Origin: Streptomyces marinisediminis
GTDB lineage: Bacteria; Actinomycetota; Actinomycetes; Streptomycetales; Streptomycetaceae
Reading direction: 5' to 3'
DNA length: 64,000 nt
NCBI RefSeq assembly: GCF_026262575.1
Contig: NZ_JAPKFL010000012.1
Span: forward strand, 62,001-126,000
In this document: positions 17,825 to 25,411 of the stretch, one piece after another
How the letters are laid out: every line of letters starts with the position of its first letter
Position numbering within the stretch: position 1 is the first letter of the stretch
The notes under the pieces: model-generated
The model's input: only the letters and a program-made list of their open reading frames with translations
Databases searched by the model: none
What the model was told of the DNA's origin: nothing
Position numbers and translations under genes: made by a program

Positions 17825-18538
17825 ATGGGCATCGAGGACATGACCGACGTGTGGCACCGCGTGGTCGCGACGCAGCCGGGACCCGAACCCTGGCTGGTCG
17901 TGGCCACGGGTCTGCTGGCGTGCGCGGTGGTGGGCGTCCGCGGCTCCTGGCGGCTGGCGCGCACGGCGATAACCATCGCCCACGAGGGCGGGCATGGCGT
18001 GCTGGCGCTGGCGACGGGCCGGCGGCTGGAGGGCGTGCGGCTGCACTCGGACACCTCCGGGCTGACCGTCTCGCGCGGCAGGCCGGACGGGCTCGGGATG
18101 GTCCTCACCGCCGCCGCCGGATACCCGGCGCCCTCGCTCCTGGGGCTGGGCGGCGCGGCGCTGCTGGCCGCCGGCCACGTCACGGCGCTGCTGTGGGGGG
18201 CGACGCTGCTCCTCCTCGCCCTGCTGGTGATGGTGCGCAACGCCTACGGGGTGCTCAGCGTGGTGGTGACGGGGGCGGCGTTCGTCCTCGTCTCCTGGCT
18301 GACCGCTCCGCAGGTGCAGGCCGCGTTCGCGTACGCGGCGGTGTGGTTCCTGCTGCTGGGCGGGGTGCGGCCGGTGTTCGAGCTGCACCGCAAGCGGCGG
18401 TCCGGCGGGGCTCCGGACAGCGACGCCGACCAGCTCCACCGGCTCACGGGCGCCCCGCCGCTGGGCTGGCTGCTGCTGTTCCACGCCGTCGCCCTGTGCG
18501 CCCTGGTGGGCGGGGGAAGGTGGCTGCTGGGGCTGTGA
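17825..18538 (+). CDS. M50B-like integral membrane metalloprotease
   Basis: A 237-residue membrane protein with about six helices. The zinc motif HEGGH (about residues 52-56, in AITIAHEGGHGVLALATGR) lies at the edge of a helix, as in the M50B-like family. A second conserved stretch is the PAPSLLGLGGAALLA segment. The tail is basic and cytoplasmic (FELHRKRRSGG). ATG 17825 has GGGGA upstream. It is divergent from the glycosyltransferase and followed by a hairpin. The substrate is unknown; related proteins process membrane-bound factors. Confidence 0.8.
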   Translation: MGIEDMTDVWHRVVATQPGPEPWLVVATGLLACAVVGVRGSWRLARTAITIAHEGGHGVLALATGRRLEGVRLHSDTSGLTVSRGRPDGLGMVLTAAAGYPAPSLLGLGGAALLAAGHVTALLWGATLLLLALLVMVRNAYGVLSVVVTGAAFVLVSWLTAPQVQAAFAYAAVWFLLLGGVRPVFELHRKRRSGGAPDSDADQLHRLTGAPPLGWLLLFHAVALCALVGGGRWLLGL

Positions 18539-18575
18539 GACGACCGGCTCCCCGGCCCGGTCCGCGGCGGCGCGT

Positions 18576-18598
18576 ACCGGCCCCCGTGGCGGGCCGGT
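18576..18598 (+). terminator. Hairpin after the M50B-like gene
   Basis: 8-bp stem ACCGGCCC/GGGCCGGT with a 7-nt loop between the M50-like gene and aroA. Confidence 0.5.
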
Positions 18599-18614
18599 GA
18601 CCGTACGCACGCAC

Positions 18615-18620
18615 TACAGT
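18615..18620 (+). promoter_or_regulatory. Candidate -10 for leaderless aroA
   Basis: TACAGT ends 7 nt before ATG 18628, the usual distance for a leaderless transcript. No Shine-Dalgarno is present. No good -35 is seen. Confidence 0.5.
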
Positions 18621-18627
18621 GAGACCC

Positions 18628-19941
18628 ATGACCGCCACCGCTGCTCCCTGGCCGGCACCCACCGCGTCCGGACCCGTCCACGCGACCGTCACCGTGCCCG
18701 GTTCCAAGTCGGTCACCAACCGCGCGCTCGTGCTGGCCGCGCTCGCCTCCGAGCCGGGCTGGCTGCGCAGGCCGCTGCGGTCGCGGGACACCGTGCTGAT
18801 GGCCGACGCCCTGCGGGCGATGGGCGTGCGCATCGAGGAGGGCGTCGGCCCCGACGGCACCGGCGAGGCCTGGCGCGTCATCCCGGCCGGGCTGCACGGT
18901 CCGGCGACGGTGGACGTGGGCAACGCGGGCACCGTCATGCGCTTCCTGCCCCCCGTGGCCGCGCTGGCCGGCGGGCCGGTCCACTTCGACGGCGACCCCC
19001 GCTCGCACGAGCGCCCGCTGCACGGCGTCATCGACGCGCTGCGCTCGCTGGGTGCCCGGATCGACGACGACGGGCGGGGCGCGCTGCCGCTGACCGTGCA
19101 CGGCGGCGGCTCGCTGACCGGCGGCCCGGTGAAGGTGGACGCCTCCTCCTCCAGCCAGTTCGTGAGCGCGCTGCTGCTGTCGGGGCCGCGGTTCAACCAG
19201 GGGGTCGAGGTGCGCCACACCGGCGCCACGCTGCCCTCGCTGCCCCACATCCGGATGACGGTGGACATGCTGCGCGCGGCCGGCGCCCAGGTGGACACCC
19301 CCGAGGCCGGTGGCGAGCCGGACGTGTGGCGGGTGACGCCCGGCGCGCTGCTCGGGCGCGACCTGGTGGTGGAACCCGACCTGTCCAACGCCCAGCCCTT
19401 CCTGGCCGCGGCCCTGGTCACCGGCGGCCGCGTCACCATCCCGGACTGGCCGCGCCAGACCACCCAGCCGGGTGACGCGCTGCGCGAGATCCTCACCGCC
19501 ATGGGGGCGAGCTGCGAGCTGGACGAGACGGGCCTGACGTGCACCGGCGGCGGCCGCGTGCGCGGCATCGACGTGGACCTGCGCGACGTCGGCGAGCTGA
19601 CGCCCGGCATCGCCGCCCTCGCGGCGCTCGCCGACTCCGAGTCGGTGCTGCGCGGCGTGGCCCACCTGCGGCTGCACGAGACGGACCGGCTGGCGGCGCT
19701 CACCAAGGAGATCAACGGCCTGGGCGGCGACGTCACCGAGACCGCCGACGGCCTGCGCATCCGGCCCCGCCCGCTGCACGGCGGGGTCTTCCACACCTAC
19801 GACGACCACCGGCTGGCCACCGCCGGCGCCCTGCTGGGGTTGGCCGTGCCCGGCGTCGCGGTGGAGAACGTGGCGACGACGGCGAAGACGCTGCCGGACT
19901 TCACCGGCCTGTGGGGCGCCATGCTGGGCGCGGGGTCCTGA
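18628..19941 (+). CDS. aroA: 3-phosphoshikimate 1-carboxyvinyltransferase (EPSP synthase)
   Basis: A 437-residue enzyme joining shikimate-3-phosphate and phosphoenolpyruvate in aromatic amino acid synthesis. Signatures: [15 protein letters not shown] (about 22-36), [18 protein letters not shown] (about 97-114), [13 protein letters not shown], and [15 protein letters not shown] 18628 is preferred; GTG 18619 is in frame but would sit inside the TACAGT element. The first gene of an aroA-rsgA pair, separated by 10 nt. Length is normal for the class I enzyme. Confidence 0.95.
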   Translation: MTATAAPWPAPTASGPVHATVTVPGSKSVTNRALVLAALASEPGWLRRPLRSRDTVLMADALRAMGVRIEEGVGPDGTGEAWRVIPAGLHGPATVDVGNAGTVMRFLPPVAALAGGPVHFDGDPRSHERPLHGVIDALRSLGARIDDDGRGALPLTVHGGGSLTGGPVKVDASSSSQFVSALLLSGPRFNQGVEVRHTGATLPSLPHIRMTVDMLRAAGAQVDTPEAGGEPDVWRVTPGALLGRDLVVEPDLSNAQPFLAAALVTGGRVTIPDWPRQTTQPGDALREILTAMGASCELDETGLTCTGGGRVRGIDVDLRDVGELTPGIAALAALADSESVLRGVAHLRLHETDRLAALTKEINGLGGDVTETADGLRIRPRPLHGGVFHTYDDHRLATAGALLGLAVPGVAVENVATTAKTLPDFTGLWGAMLGAGS

Positions 19942-19951
19942 GAGCGTCACC

Positions 19952-20944
19952 ATGCGCCGCTACGGCAAGCACACCGACGAGGACGACATCCGGGTCCGCC
20001 CGGGACGCCGCGGCAGCCGCCCGCGCACCCGCATCCGCCCCAAGCACGAGGACGCGGCCGAGGGCTTCGTGGTGACCGTGGACCGCGGGCGCATCACGAC
20101 GCTGGTGGCGGGCCGCACGGTGTTCGCGATGAAGGCCCGGGAGCTGGGCCGCAAGGGCGTGGTGGTCGGTGACCGGGTGGCCGTCGTCGGCGACCTCTCC
20201 GGGGAGCGGGACACCCTCGCGCGGATCGTGCGCGTCGAGGAGCGCACCTCGGTGCTGCGCCGCTCCGCGGACGACGACGACCCCTACGAGCGCGTCGTCG
20301 TCGCCAACGCCGACCAGCTCGCCATCGTCACCGCGCTGGCCGACCCCGAGCCCCGGCCCCGGCTGATCGACCGCTGCCTGGTGGCCGCCTACGACGCGGG
20401 GCTCGACCCGCTGCTGGTGCTCACCAAGGCCGACCTCGCCCCGGCCGACCCGCTGCTGGAGCGGTACGCGCCGCTGGGCGTGCGCGCGGTCGCGGCCCGG
20501 CACGACGCGCCGGTGGCCGCCGTGCGGGAGCTGCTTCAGGGCCGCACCACCGCGTTCGTCGGGCACTCGGGGGTGGGCAAGACGACGCTGGTCAACGCCC
20601 TCGTCCCCGCGCGCAGCCGGGCCACCGGGCACGTCAACACGGTCACCGGGCGCGGGCGGCACACCACCACGTCCGCGCTGGCGGTGCCGCTGCCCGACGA
20701 CACGGGGTGGGTGATCGACACCCCGGGCGTGCGCTCGTTCGGGCTGCACCACGTCGATCCGGGACGCGTGATCCAGGCCTTCCCGGACCTGGAGCCGGGC
20801 ACCGCGCAGTGCCCGCGCGCGTGCAGCCACGACGAGCCGGAGTGCGCGCTGGACGCCTGGGTCGCCGACGGCCACGCCGACCCGGCCCGGCTGGAGTCCC
20901 TGCGCCGCCTGCTGGCCACCCGCGAGCGGCGCGAGGGCGACTGA
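19952..20944 (+). CDS. rsgA: Ribosome small-subunit biogenesis GTPase RsgA
   Basis: A 330-residue circularly permuted GTPase that checks late 30S maturation. An unusually long basic N-terminus (residues 1-35, Arg-rich) precedes the OB-fold. G4 TKAD (about 163) comes before G1 GHSGVGKT (204-211), as expected from the permutation, and G3 DTPG follows near residue 256. The C-terminal zinc-binding Cys/His set is in QCPRACSHDEPEC. It starts 10 nt after the aroA stop, so it is probably co-transcribed. Convergent with the tetR gene only 26 bp away. Confidence 0.95.
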   Translation: MRRYGKHTDEDDIRVRPGRRGSRPRTRIRPKHEDAAEGFVVTVDRGRITTLVAGRTVFAMKARELGRKGVVVGDRVAVVGDLSGERDTLARIVRVEERTSVLRRSADDDDPYERVVVANADQLAIVTALADPEPRPRLIDRCLVAAYDAGLDPLLVLTKADLAPADPLLERYAPLGVRAVAARHDAPVAAVRELLQGRTTAFVGHSGVGKTTLVNALVPARSRATGHVNTVTGRGRHTTTSALAVPLPDDTGWVIDTPGVRSFGLHHVDPGRVIQAFPDLEPGTAQCPRACSHDEPECALDAWVADGHADPARLESLRRLLATRERREGD

Positions 20945-20970
20945 ACCGCGCGCCGCCGCCCGCCCAGGGC

Positions 20971-21546
20971 TCAGCGCACCGCGTCGCCCGCGGCCAGGAG
21001 CGCCCGCACCACGTGGGCGACGCGGTCGGGCACCGCGTTCCCCGGGTCCTCCGGCAGCGGGGCCAGCACGAAGGACAGGGCCAGCCGCAGCCCCACCTCG
21101 CAGGCGTGCCGCACCGCGCGGCCCTCGCCGCCGGGCAGCGCGGCCAGCGTCGAGGCGCACAGCCGCTCGACGACGTACCGGGGCGGCCGGCCGGGCGGGG
21201 GCGCCGGCAGCCGGGAGTTCCACGTGCCGGTCAGCGCGGCCCGCACCAGGGGCTCCTCCCCCGCCCGGCCCAGCATCCACGCCGCGGCCGCCGCACAGCA
21301 CTCGGCGGGTCCGGCGCCGCCGCGCCGGGCGGCGACCGCCGCCTGCGCCGCGCCCGTGACGAGCTCCTCCACCTGCCGGGCGACCAGGGCCGCGCCCAGG
21401 CCCTCCTTGGAGCCGAACTCGTTGTAGAGGGTCTGCCGGGACACCCCGGCCGCCGCGGCCACCTCCACCATCCGCACCGTCGCCCACGGGCGCGTGCGCA
21501 GCGCGCTCCGGGCAGCGCTCAGGAGCGCTTCACGTGCGGTGGGCAT
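20971..21546 (-). CDS. TetR-family transcriptional regulator
   Basis: A 191-residue regulator with an N-terminal TetR helix-turn-helix (about 25-55, VRMVEVAAAAGVSRQTLYNEFGSKEGL) and an Ala-rich ligand domain. ATG 21546 follows GGAGGAGCGC. Its promoter is strong-looking (TTGACA-N17-GATTCT) and the spacer between -35 and -10 is a perfect 7-3-7 inverted repeat, an ideal site for autorepression. It is divergent from hisN but nothing shows that it controls hisN. The ligand is unknown. Confidence 0.9.
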   Translation of the reverse strand: MPTAREALLSAARSALRTRPWATVRMVEVAAAAGVSRQTLYNEFGSKEGLGAALVARQVEELVTGAAQAAVAARRGGAGPAECCAAAAAWMLGRAGEEPLVRAALTGTWNSRLPAPPPGRPPRYVVERLCASTLAALPGGEGRAVRHACEVGLRLALSFVLAPLPEDPGNAVPDRVAHVVRALLAAGDAVR

Positions 21547-21596
21547 GCGCTCCTCCCGACCGGCGTCCGGCTGACGGACCGACAGACGTGCGGCAC

Positions 21597-21625
21597 AGAA
21601 TCGGGGCGGCGACCGCCCCTGTCAA
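21597..21625 (-). promoter_or_regulatory. tetR promoter with operator in its spacer
   Basis: -35 TTGACA (21620-21625), -10 GATTCT (21597-21602), 17-bp spacer. The spacer 21603-21619 is GGGGCGG-CGA-CCGCCCC, a perfect inverted repeat. A T/A tract lies just upstream. A further imperfect palindrome (21571-21585, 12 of 15 symmetric) lies in the leader. Confidence 0.75.
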
Positions 21626-21701
21626 GTCCGTTCGTATGAAAAAATGCACCCGCGCATACCAGCGGCGGCCCGTCCGTGTGGCCAGGGGCGGAACCGGTGG
21701 A

Positions 21702-21707
21702 TACTGT
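21702..21707 (+). promoter_or_regulatory. Candidate -10 for leaderless hisN
   Basis: TACTGT ends 6 nt before ATG 21714 and no ribosome site is present, suggesting a leaderless mRNA. The matching -35 (TGGCCA at 21679-21684, 17 bp away) is weak. Confidence 0.5.
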
Positions 21708-21713
21708 CTGATC

Positions 21714-22526
21714 ATGCCGGACTACCACGATGACCTGCGTCTCGCCCACGTACTGGCCGACGCCGCCGACGCCGCCACCATGGAGCGGTTCAAGGCGCTC
21801 GACCTGAAGGTCGAGACCAAACCCGACATGACTCCGGTGAGCGAGGCCGACAAGACCGCCGAGGAGCTGGTCAGGTCGCACCTCCAGCGGGCCCGGCCGC
21901 GCGACGCCGTGCTCGGCGAGGAGTTCGGCTCCGAGGGCCACGGTCCGCGGCGCTGGATCATCGACCCCATCGACGGCACCAAGAACTACGTCCGCGGCGT
22001 CCCGGTGTGGGCGACGCTCATCGCGCTGATGGAGCGCGGCGCGGAGGGCGACCGCCCGGTGGTCGGCGTCGTCTCCGCGCCCGCGCTGCACCGGCGCTGG
22101 TGGGCCGCACTGGGCAGCGGGGCGTACAGCGGCCGCAGCCTGTCCTCGGCGACCCGGCTGCACGTCTCCCGCGTCGCCCGCCTCCAGGACGCCTCGTTCG
22201 CGTACTCCTCGCTGTCCGGCTGGGAGGAGCGCGGCCGCCTCGGGGGCTTCCTCGACCTGTCGCGCAACGTCTGGCGCACCCGCGCCTACGGCGACTTCTG
22301 GCCCTACATGATGGTGGCCGAGGGCTCGGTGGACGCCTGCGCCGAGCCGGAGCTGTCCCTGTGGGACATGGCGGCCAACGCCGTCATCGTGCAGGAGGCG
22401 GGCGGCTCGTTCACCGGTCTCGACGGGCGGCCGGGCCCGCACGGCGGCGACGCCGCCGCCTCCAACGGCCTGCTGCACGAGAGCCTGCTGGGCTACGTCG
22501 GCGACCAGGCCGCGCCGCGCGCCTGA
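21714..22526 (+). CDS. hisN: Histidinol-phosphatase, inositol-monophosphatase fold
   Basis: A 270-residue Mg-dependent phosphatase for the penultimate step of histidine synthesis in actinobacteria. Metal ligands are visible as GEEFG (about 66-70) and IDPIDGTKN (Asp84, Asp87), with a C-terminal LSLWDMAANAVIVQEAGG. A homologue at the same place near aroA/rsgA in S. coelicolor has been assigned to histidine synthesis; by sequence alone inositol monophosphatase cannot be excluded. ATG 21714 is chosen because TACTGT lies 6 nt upstream. The in-frame upstream extension to 21534 runs through the tetR promoter and is rejected. Confidence 0.87.
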   Translation: MPDYHDDLRLAHVLADAADAATMERFKALDLKVETKPDMTPVSEADKTAEELVRSHLQRARPRDAVLGEEFGSEGHGPRRWIIDPIDGTKNYVRGVPVWATLIALMERGAEGDRPVVGVVSAPALHRRWWAALGSGAYSGRSLSSATRLHVSRVARLQDASFAYSSLSGWEERGRLGGFLDLSRNVWRTRAYGDFWPYMMVAEGSVDACAEPELSLWDMAANAVIVQEAGGSFTGLDGRPGPHGGDAAASNGLLHESLLGYVGDQAAPRA

Positions 22527-22980
22527 GCCCCGCGCCCGGCGGGCCCGCCACGCCCGCACCGCCGCCGTCCGCCCCCACCGCGCGCCGCCCCCACGCGTCG
22601 ACGACGCGCCCGTGCGACGACGCGCCCGCGACCCCCGCACCGGAGCGCCCCGGGGGCCCGCCACTCCGCCTGCGGCGGCGACGCCCCGCGCCCCTCCGCC
22701 ACTCGACCGGGCCGGACGAGCACCCGTCCGCCCGTGCCCTTCCCCCCGGCACGACGACGTGTGGCCCCGGCTCGGACGGGTACACGACGGCCGCGGCGGC
22801 GCGTCACCGGCGCCGACCCGGCGGCCAGGAGGTCGGCCGGGGTGCCCCGGACGTGCCGCAGGGGCCGGAGCCCAGACGGCGTCCGGCCCCTGCGGGACCT
22901 GGCGGCGGGCGGTCACCGGCCACGCAGGGCCTTGACCGTGGCGCGGGCGACCGCCCGCCGCGGCTTGCGATCGGCGGCCG
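22527..22980. other. Convergent gap between hisN and catA
   Basis: 454 bp without a credible gene. The only structure seen is the terminator at 22856-22895. The first 300 bp are Arg/Pro/Ala shadow frames. Confidence 0.6.
22856..22895. terminator. Bidirectional terminator between hisN and catA
   Basis: Perfect 14-bp stem (22856-22869 with 22882-22895), 12-nt loop, in the convergent gap. Confidence 0.8.
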
Positions 22981-24447
22981 TCAGCCGCGCAGGGCCTGGA
23001 CGGCGGCCTCCAGACGCTTGCCGTAGTCCGGGTCGGCCTTGCGGAAGTTCTCGATCGCGCGCTGGGCGATGTCGTCCCGCGAGACCTTGGCGATGAACCC
23101 GGACAGGTTCGCGATCAGGCGCTCCTTCTCCGGCTCCGTCATCAGGCGGTAGAGGTTGCCCGCCTGGACGAAGTCGTCGTCCTCGGCGTGCGTGGGCGCC
23201 TCGTGGTCACCGGTCAGGCCCGAGACCCCCACCGGCTGCCACAGCGGGCGGCCGGTCTCGGCCGGGCCGCCGAAGCTGTTCGGCTCGTAGTTCTTCGCGC
23301 GCCCGTGCCGGCCGTCGTACATCACGCCGTCGCGGCCGTGGGTGCGCGCGTGCCCCGCCTTGGGCTGGTTCACCGGCAGGTGGTCGGCGTTGATGCCGAC
23401 GCGGTAGCGGTGGGCGTCGCCATAGGCGAACAGGCGGCCCTGGAGCATCTTGTCGGGGGACGGGCCGATGCCCGGCACGAAGTGGTGCGGGGAGAAGATC
23501 GACTGCTCGACCTCGGCGAAGATGTTCTCCGGGTTGCGGTTGAGCTCCAGCTTGCCGATCTCGATGCGCGGGTAGTCCGCGTGCGGCCACACCTTGGTGA
23601 GGTCGAACGGGTTGAAGCGGTAGGTGGCCGCCTCGGCCGCGGGCATGATCTGGGCGTACACCGTCCAGGTCGGGTACTCGCCGCGCTCGATGGCCTCACG
23701 CAGATCGCGCTGGTGGCTGTCCGGGTCCTGGCCGGCCAGGACGTCGGCCTCGGCTTGGGTCAGGCACTTGATGCCCTGGTCGGTCTTGAAGTGGTACTTG
23801 ACCCAGAAGACCTCGCCGTCCTCGTTCGTCCACTGGAAGGTGTGCGAGCCGAAGCCGTCCATGTGGCGGTAGGACGCCGGGATGCCGCGGTCACCGAACA
23901 GCCAGGTCACCTGGTGCGTGGACTCCGGCGACAGGCCCCAGAAGTCCCAGACGTTGTCCGCCTCCTGCGAGCCGGTGTACGGGTCGCGCTTCTGGGTGTG
24001 GATGAAGTCGGGGAACTTGATGGCGTCCTTGATGAAGAACACCGGGGTGTTGTTGCCGACGAGGTCGTAGTTGCCCTCCTCGGTGTAGAACTTCAGCGCG
24101 AAGCCCCGGGGGTCGCGCACGGCGTCCGCCGCGCCGAGGTTGCCGGCCACCGTGGAGAAGCGCAGGAAGACCTCGGTCTCCTTGCCGATCTCGGAGAGGA
24201 ACTTGGCCCGCGTGTACGGCGTCACGTCGGCGGTCACGGTGAACGTGCCGTAGGCGCCGGCGCCGCGCGCGTGCACGATGCGCTCCGGGATGCGCTCCCG
24301 GTTGAAGTGGGCCAGCTTCTCCAGCAGGAGCTGGTCCTGGACGAGGACCGGACCGCCGACTCCCGCTGTCTCGCTGTTCTGGTTGTCCGCGACGGGTGCA
24401 CCGGCCTCCGTGGTGAGCGGGCCGGTCGTCTCGGTCTGAGCAGTCAC
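22981..24447 (-). CDS. catA: Monofunctional haem catalase (small-subunit clade)
   Basis: A 488-residue enzyme converting hydrogen peroxide to water and oxygen. The distal His lies in [12 protein letters not shown] (His59), the Asn in [13 protein letters not shown], and the haem Tyr in [13 protein letters not shown]. Length fits the small-subunit clade; there is no C-terminal flavodoxin-like domain. The GTG at 24447 is preceded by GCAGGAGGCGTAA. It is divergent from a Fur-type regulator across 156 bp, the catA-catR arrangement of S. coelicolor, and its promoter carries a Fur-like 7-1-7 box. Confidence 0.95.
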   Translation of the reverse strand: MTAQTETTGPLTTEAGAPVADNQNSETAGVGGPVLVQDQLLLEKLAHFNRERIPERIVHARGAGAYGTFTVTADVTPYTRAKFLSEIGKETEVFLRFSTVAGNLGAADAVRDPRGFALKFYTEEGNYDLVGNNTPVFFIKDAIKFPDFIHTQKRDPYTGSQEADNVWDFWGLSPESTHQVTWLFGDRGIPASYRHMDGFGSHTFQWTNEDGEVFWVKYHFKTDQGIKCLTQAEADVLAGQDPDSHQRDLREAIERGEYPTWTVYAQIMPAAEAATYRFNPFDLTKVWPHADYPRIEIGKLELNRNPENIFAEVEQSIFSPHHFVPGIGPSPDKMLQGRLFAYGDAHRYRVGINADHLPVNQPKAGHARTHGRDGVMYDGRHGRAKNYEPNSFGGPAETGRPLWQPVGVSGLTGDHEAPTHAEDDDFVQAGNLYRLMTEPEKERLIANLSGFIAKVSRDDIAQRAIENFRKADPDYGKRLEAAVQALRG

Positions 24448-24494
24448 TTACGCCTCCTGCAAGGTTCCTGTCCCTGGGGCTGTCGCCGCAGCCG

Positions 24495-24522
24495 AGCCTA
24501 CATTAGACTAAGTCCAAGTCAA
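24495..24522 (-). promoter_or_regulatory. catA promoter
   Basis: Minus-strand TTGACT (24517-24522) and TAGGCT (24495-24500), 16 bp apart. The putative CatR box fills the spacer. Confidence 0.65.
24503..24517. promoter_or_regulatory. Putative CatR (Fur-family) operator
   Basis: TTAGACT-A-AGTCCAA is a 7-1-7 inverted repeat with one mismatch, the classic geometry of Fur/PerR boxes. It lies between the -10 and -35 of catA, where a bound repressor would block RNA polymerase. Confidence 0.7.
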
Positions 24523-24603
24523 GATGGAGAAGAATTCCATACAAGGTCCGGTCAAAAGGGCCCGCTGTTAAGCTGGCCGGACCGGTAACGATTGGTGGAA
24601 CGA

Positions 24604-25020
24604 ATGAGCGACCTGCTGGAACGACTGCGCGACCGCGGCTGGCGGCTCACCGCGCAGCGCCGCGTCGTCGCCGAGGTCCTCGACGGTGACCACGTGCACT
24701 ACACAGCCGACGAGGTCCACGCCCGGGCGGCCGAGCGGCTGCCGGAGATCGCGCGGGCGACCGTCTACAACACCCTCAGCGAGCTCGTCGCGATCGGCGA
24801 GGTCCTGGAGGTGAGCACGGACGGGCGCGCCAAGCGGTACGACCCGAACGCGCACCGCACCCATCAGCACCTGGTGTGCTCCCGCTGCGGCACCATCCGG
24901 GACGTGCGCCCGGCGGCCGATCCGCTCAGCGCGCTGCCGGAGAGCGAGCGCTACGGGTTCGCCGTCTCCGAGGCGTCGGTGATCTACCGGGGCCTGTGCC
25001 CCTCCTGCGCGACGGCGTGA
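24604..25020 (+). CDS. catR: Fur-family peroxide-responsive repressor CatR
   Basis: A 138-residue metalloregulator, the same length I recall for S. coelicolor CatR. Winged helix with RLTAQRRVVAEVLD and the recognition region ATVYNTLSEL; metal-binding HRTHQHLVCSRCG followed by a C-terminal CPSC. Oxidation of metal-bound residues would release it from DNA. ATG 24604 follows GGTGG; the upstream TTG/GTG codons are less likely. It is divergent from catA, its probable main target, and its own stop is followed by an 8-bp hairpin. Confidence 0.92.
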   Translation: MSDLLERLRDRGWRLTAQRRVVAEVLDGDHVHYTADEVHARAAERLPEIARATVYNTLSELVAIGEVLEVSTDGRAKRYDPNAHRTHQHLVCSRCGTIRDVRPAADPLSALPESERYGFAVSEASVIYRGLCPSCATA

Positions 25021-25061
25021 AGCCCCGGGCCCCAGCGGACCCACCGGGCCACCGGCTCTGA

Positions 25062-25083
25062 CCCCCGGCCGCCTCGCCGGGGG
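25062..25083 (+). terminator. Terminator after catR
   Basis: 8-bp stem CCCCCGGC/GCCGGGGG with a 6-nt loop, 41 bp past the stop. Confidence 0.6.
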
Positions 25084-25231
25084 CGTCGCAGGGGCCTCAC
25101 GGGGGGCAGGGCCACTCGGCCGCGCCCTCGGGCCGCGCGGCCCCCGCGGTGACTGACGCGGACCAGCCCGCGCCCGCCCACCACAGCACTGGCTCACCCG
25201 CCACGCACGACACCGCCCGCCACGCACAACA

Positions 25232-25264
25232 CCGAGGGCCCGGAGATGATCTCCGGGCCCTCGG
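25232..25264 (-). terminator. Terminator after the first initiator tRNA
   Basis: Perfect 15-bp stem with a 3-nt loop (25232-25246 with 25250-25264), 7 bp past the tRNA 3' end. Confidence 0.85.
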
Positions 25265-25271
25265 CCTCAAG

Positions 25272-25345
25272 TAGCGGGGACAGGATTTGAACCTGCGACC
25301 TCTGGGTTATGAGCCCAGCGAGCTACCGAGCTGCTCCACCCCGCG
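25272..25345 (-). tRNA. tRNA-fMet (CAT), copy 1
   Basis: A 74-nt gene without encoded CCA. The cloverleaf reads 5' CGCGGGGTGGAGCAG, anticodon loop CTCATAA, T-arm GGTTCAAATCC, 3' CCCCGCTA. Position 1 does not pair with position 72, and the anticodon stem has three consecutive G:C pairs, both hallmarks of an initiator. Identical in every base to copy 2 at 27323. A good promoter (TTGCAC-N18-TAGAGT) lies upstream. Confidence 0.97.
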
Positions 25346-25359
25346 TCGTTGTGATCCCT

Positions 25360-25389
25360 ACTCTAACCACGCGGCGTCGACCAGTGCAA
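25360..25389 (-). promoter_or_regulatory. Promoter of tRNA-fMet copy 1
   Basis: Minus-strand TTGCAC (25384-25389) and TAGAGT (25360-25365) with an 18-bp spacer, 14 bp before the mature 5' end. Confidence 0.7.
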
Positions 25390-25411
25390 ATCCGGGTGAC
25401 GGCGGCCCGTC

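Noticed and set aside
20945..20970. Terminator between rsgA and tetR
   Set aside because: Only 26 bp and no inverted repeat of useful length; the genes may overlap transcriptionally.
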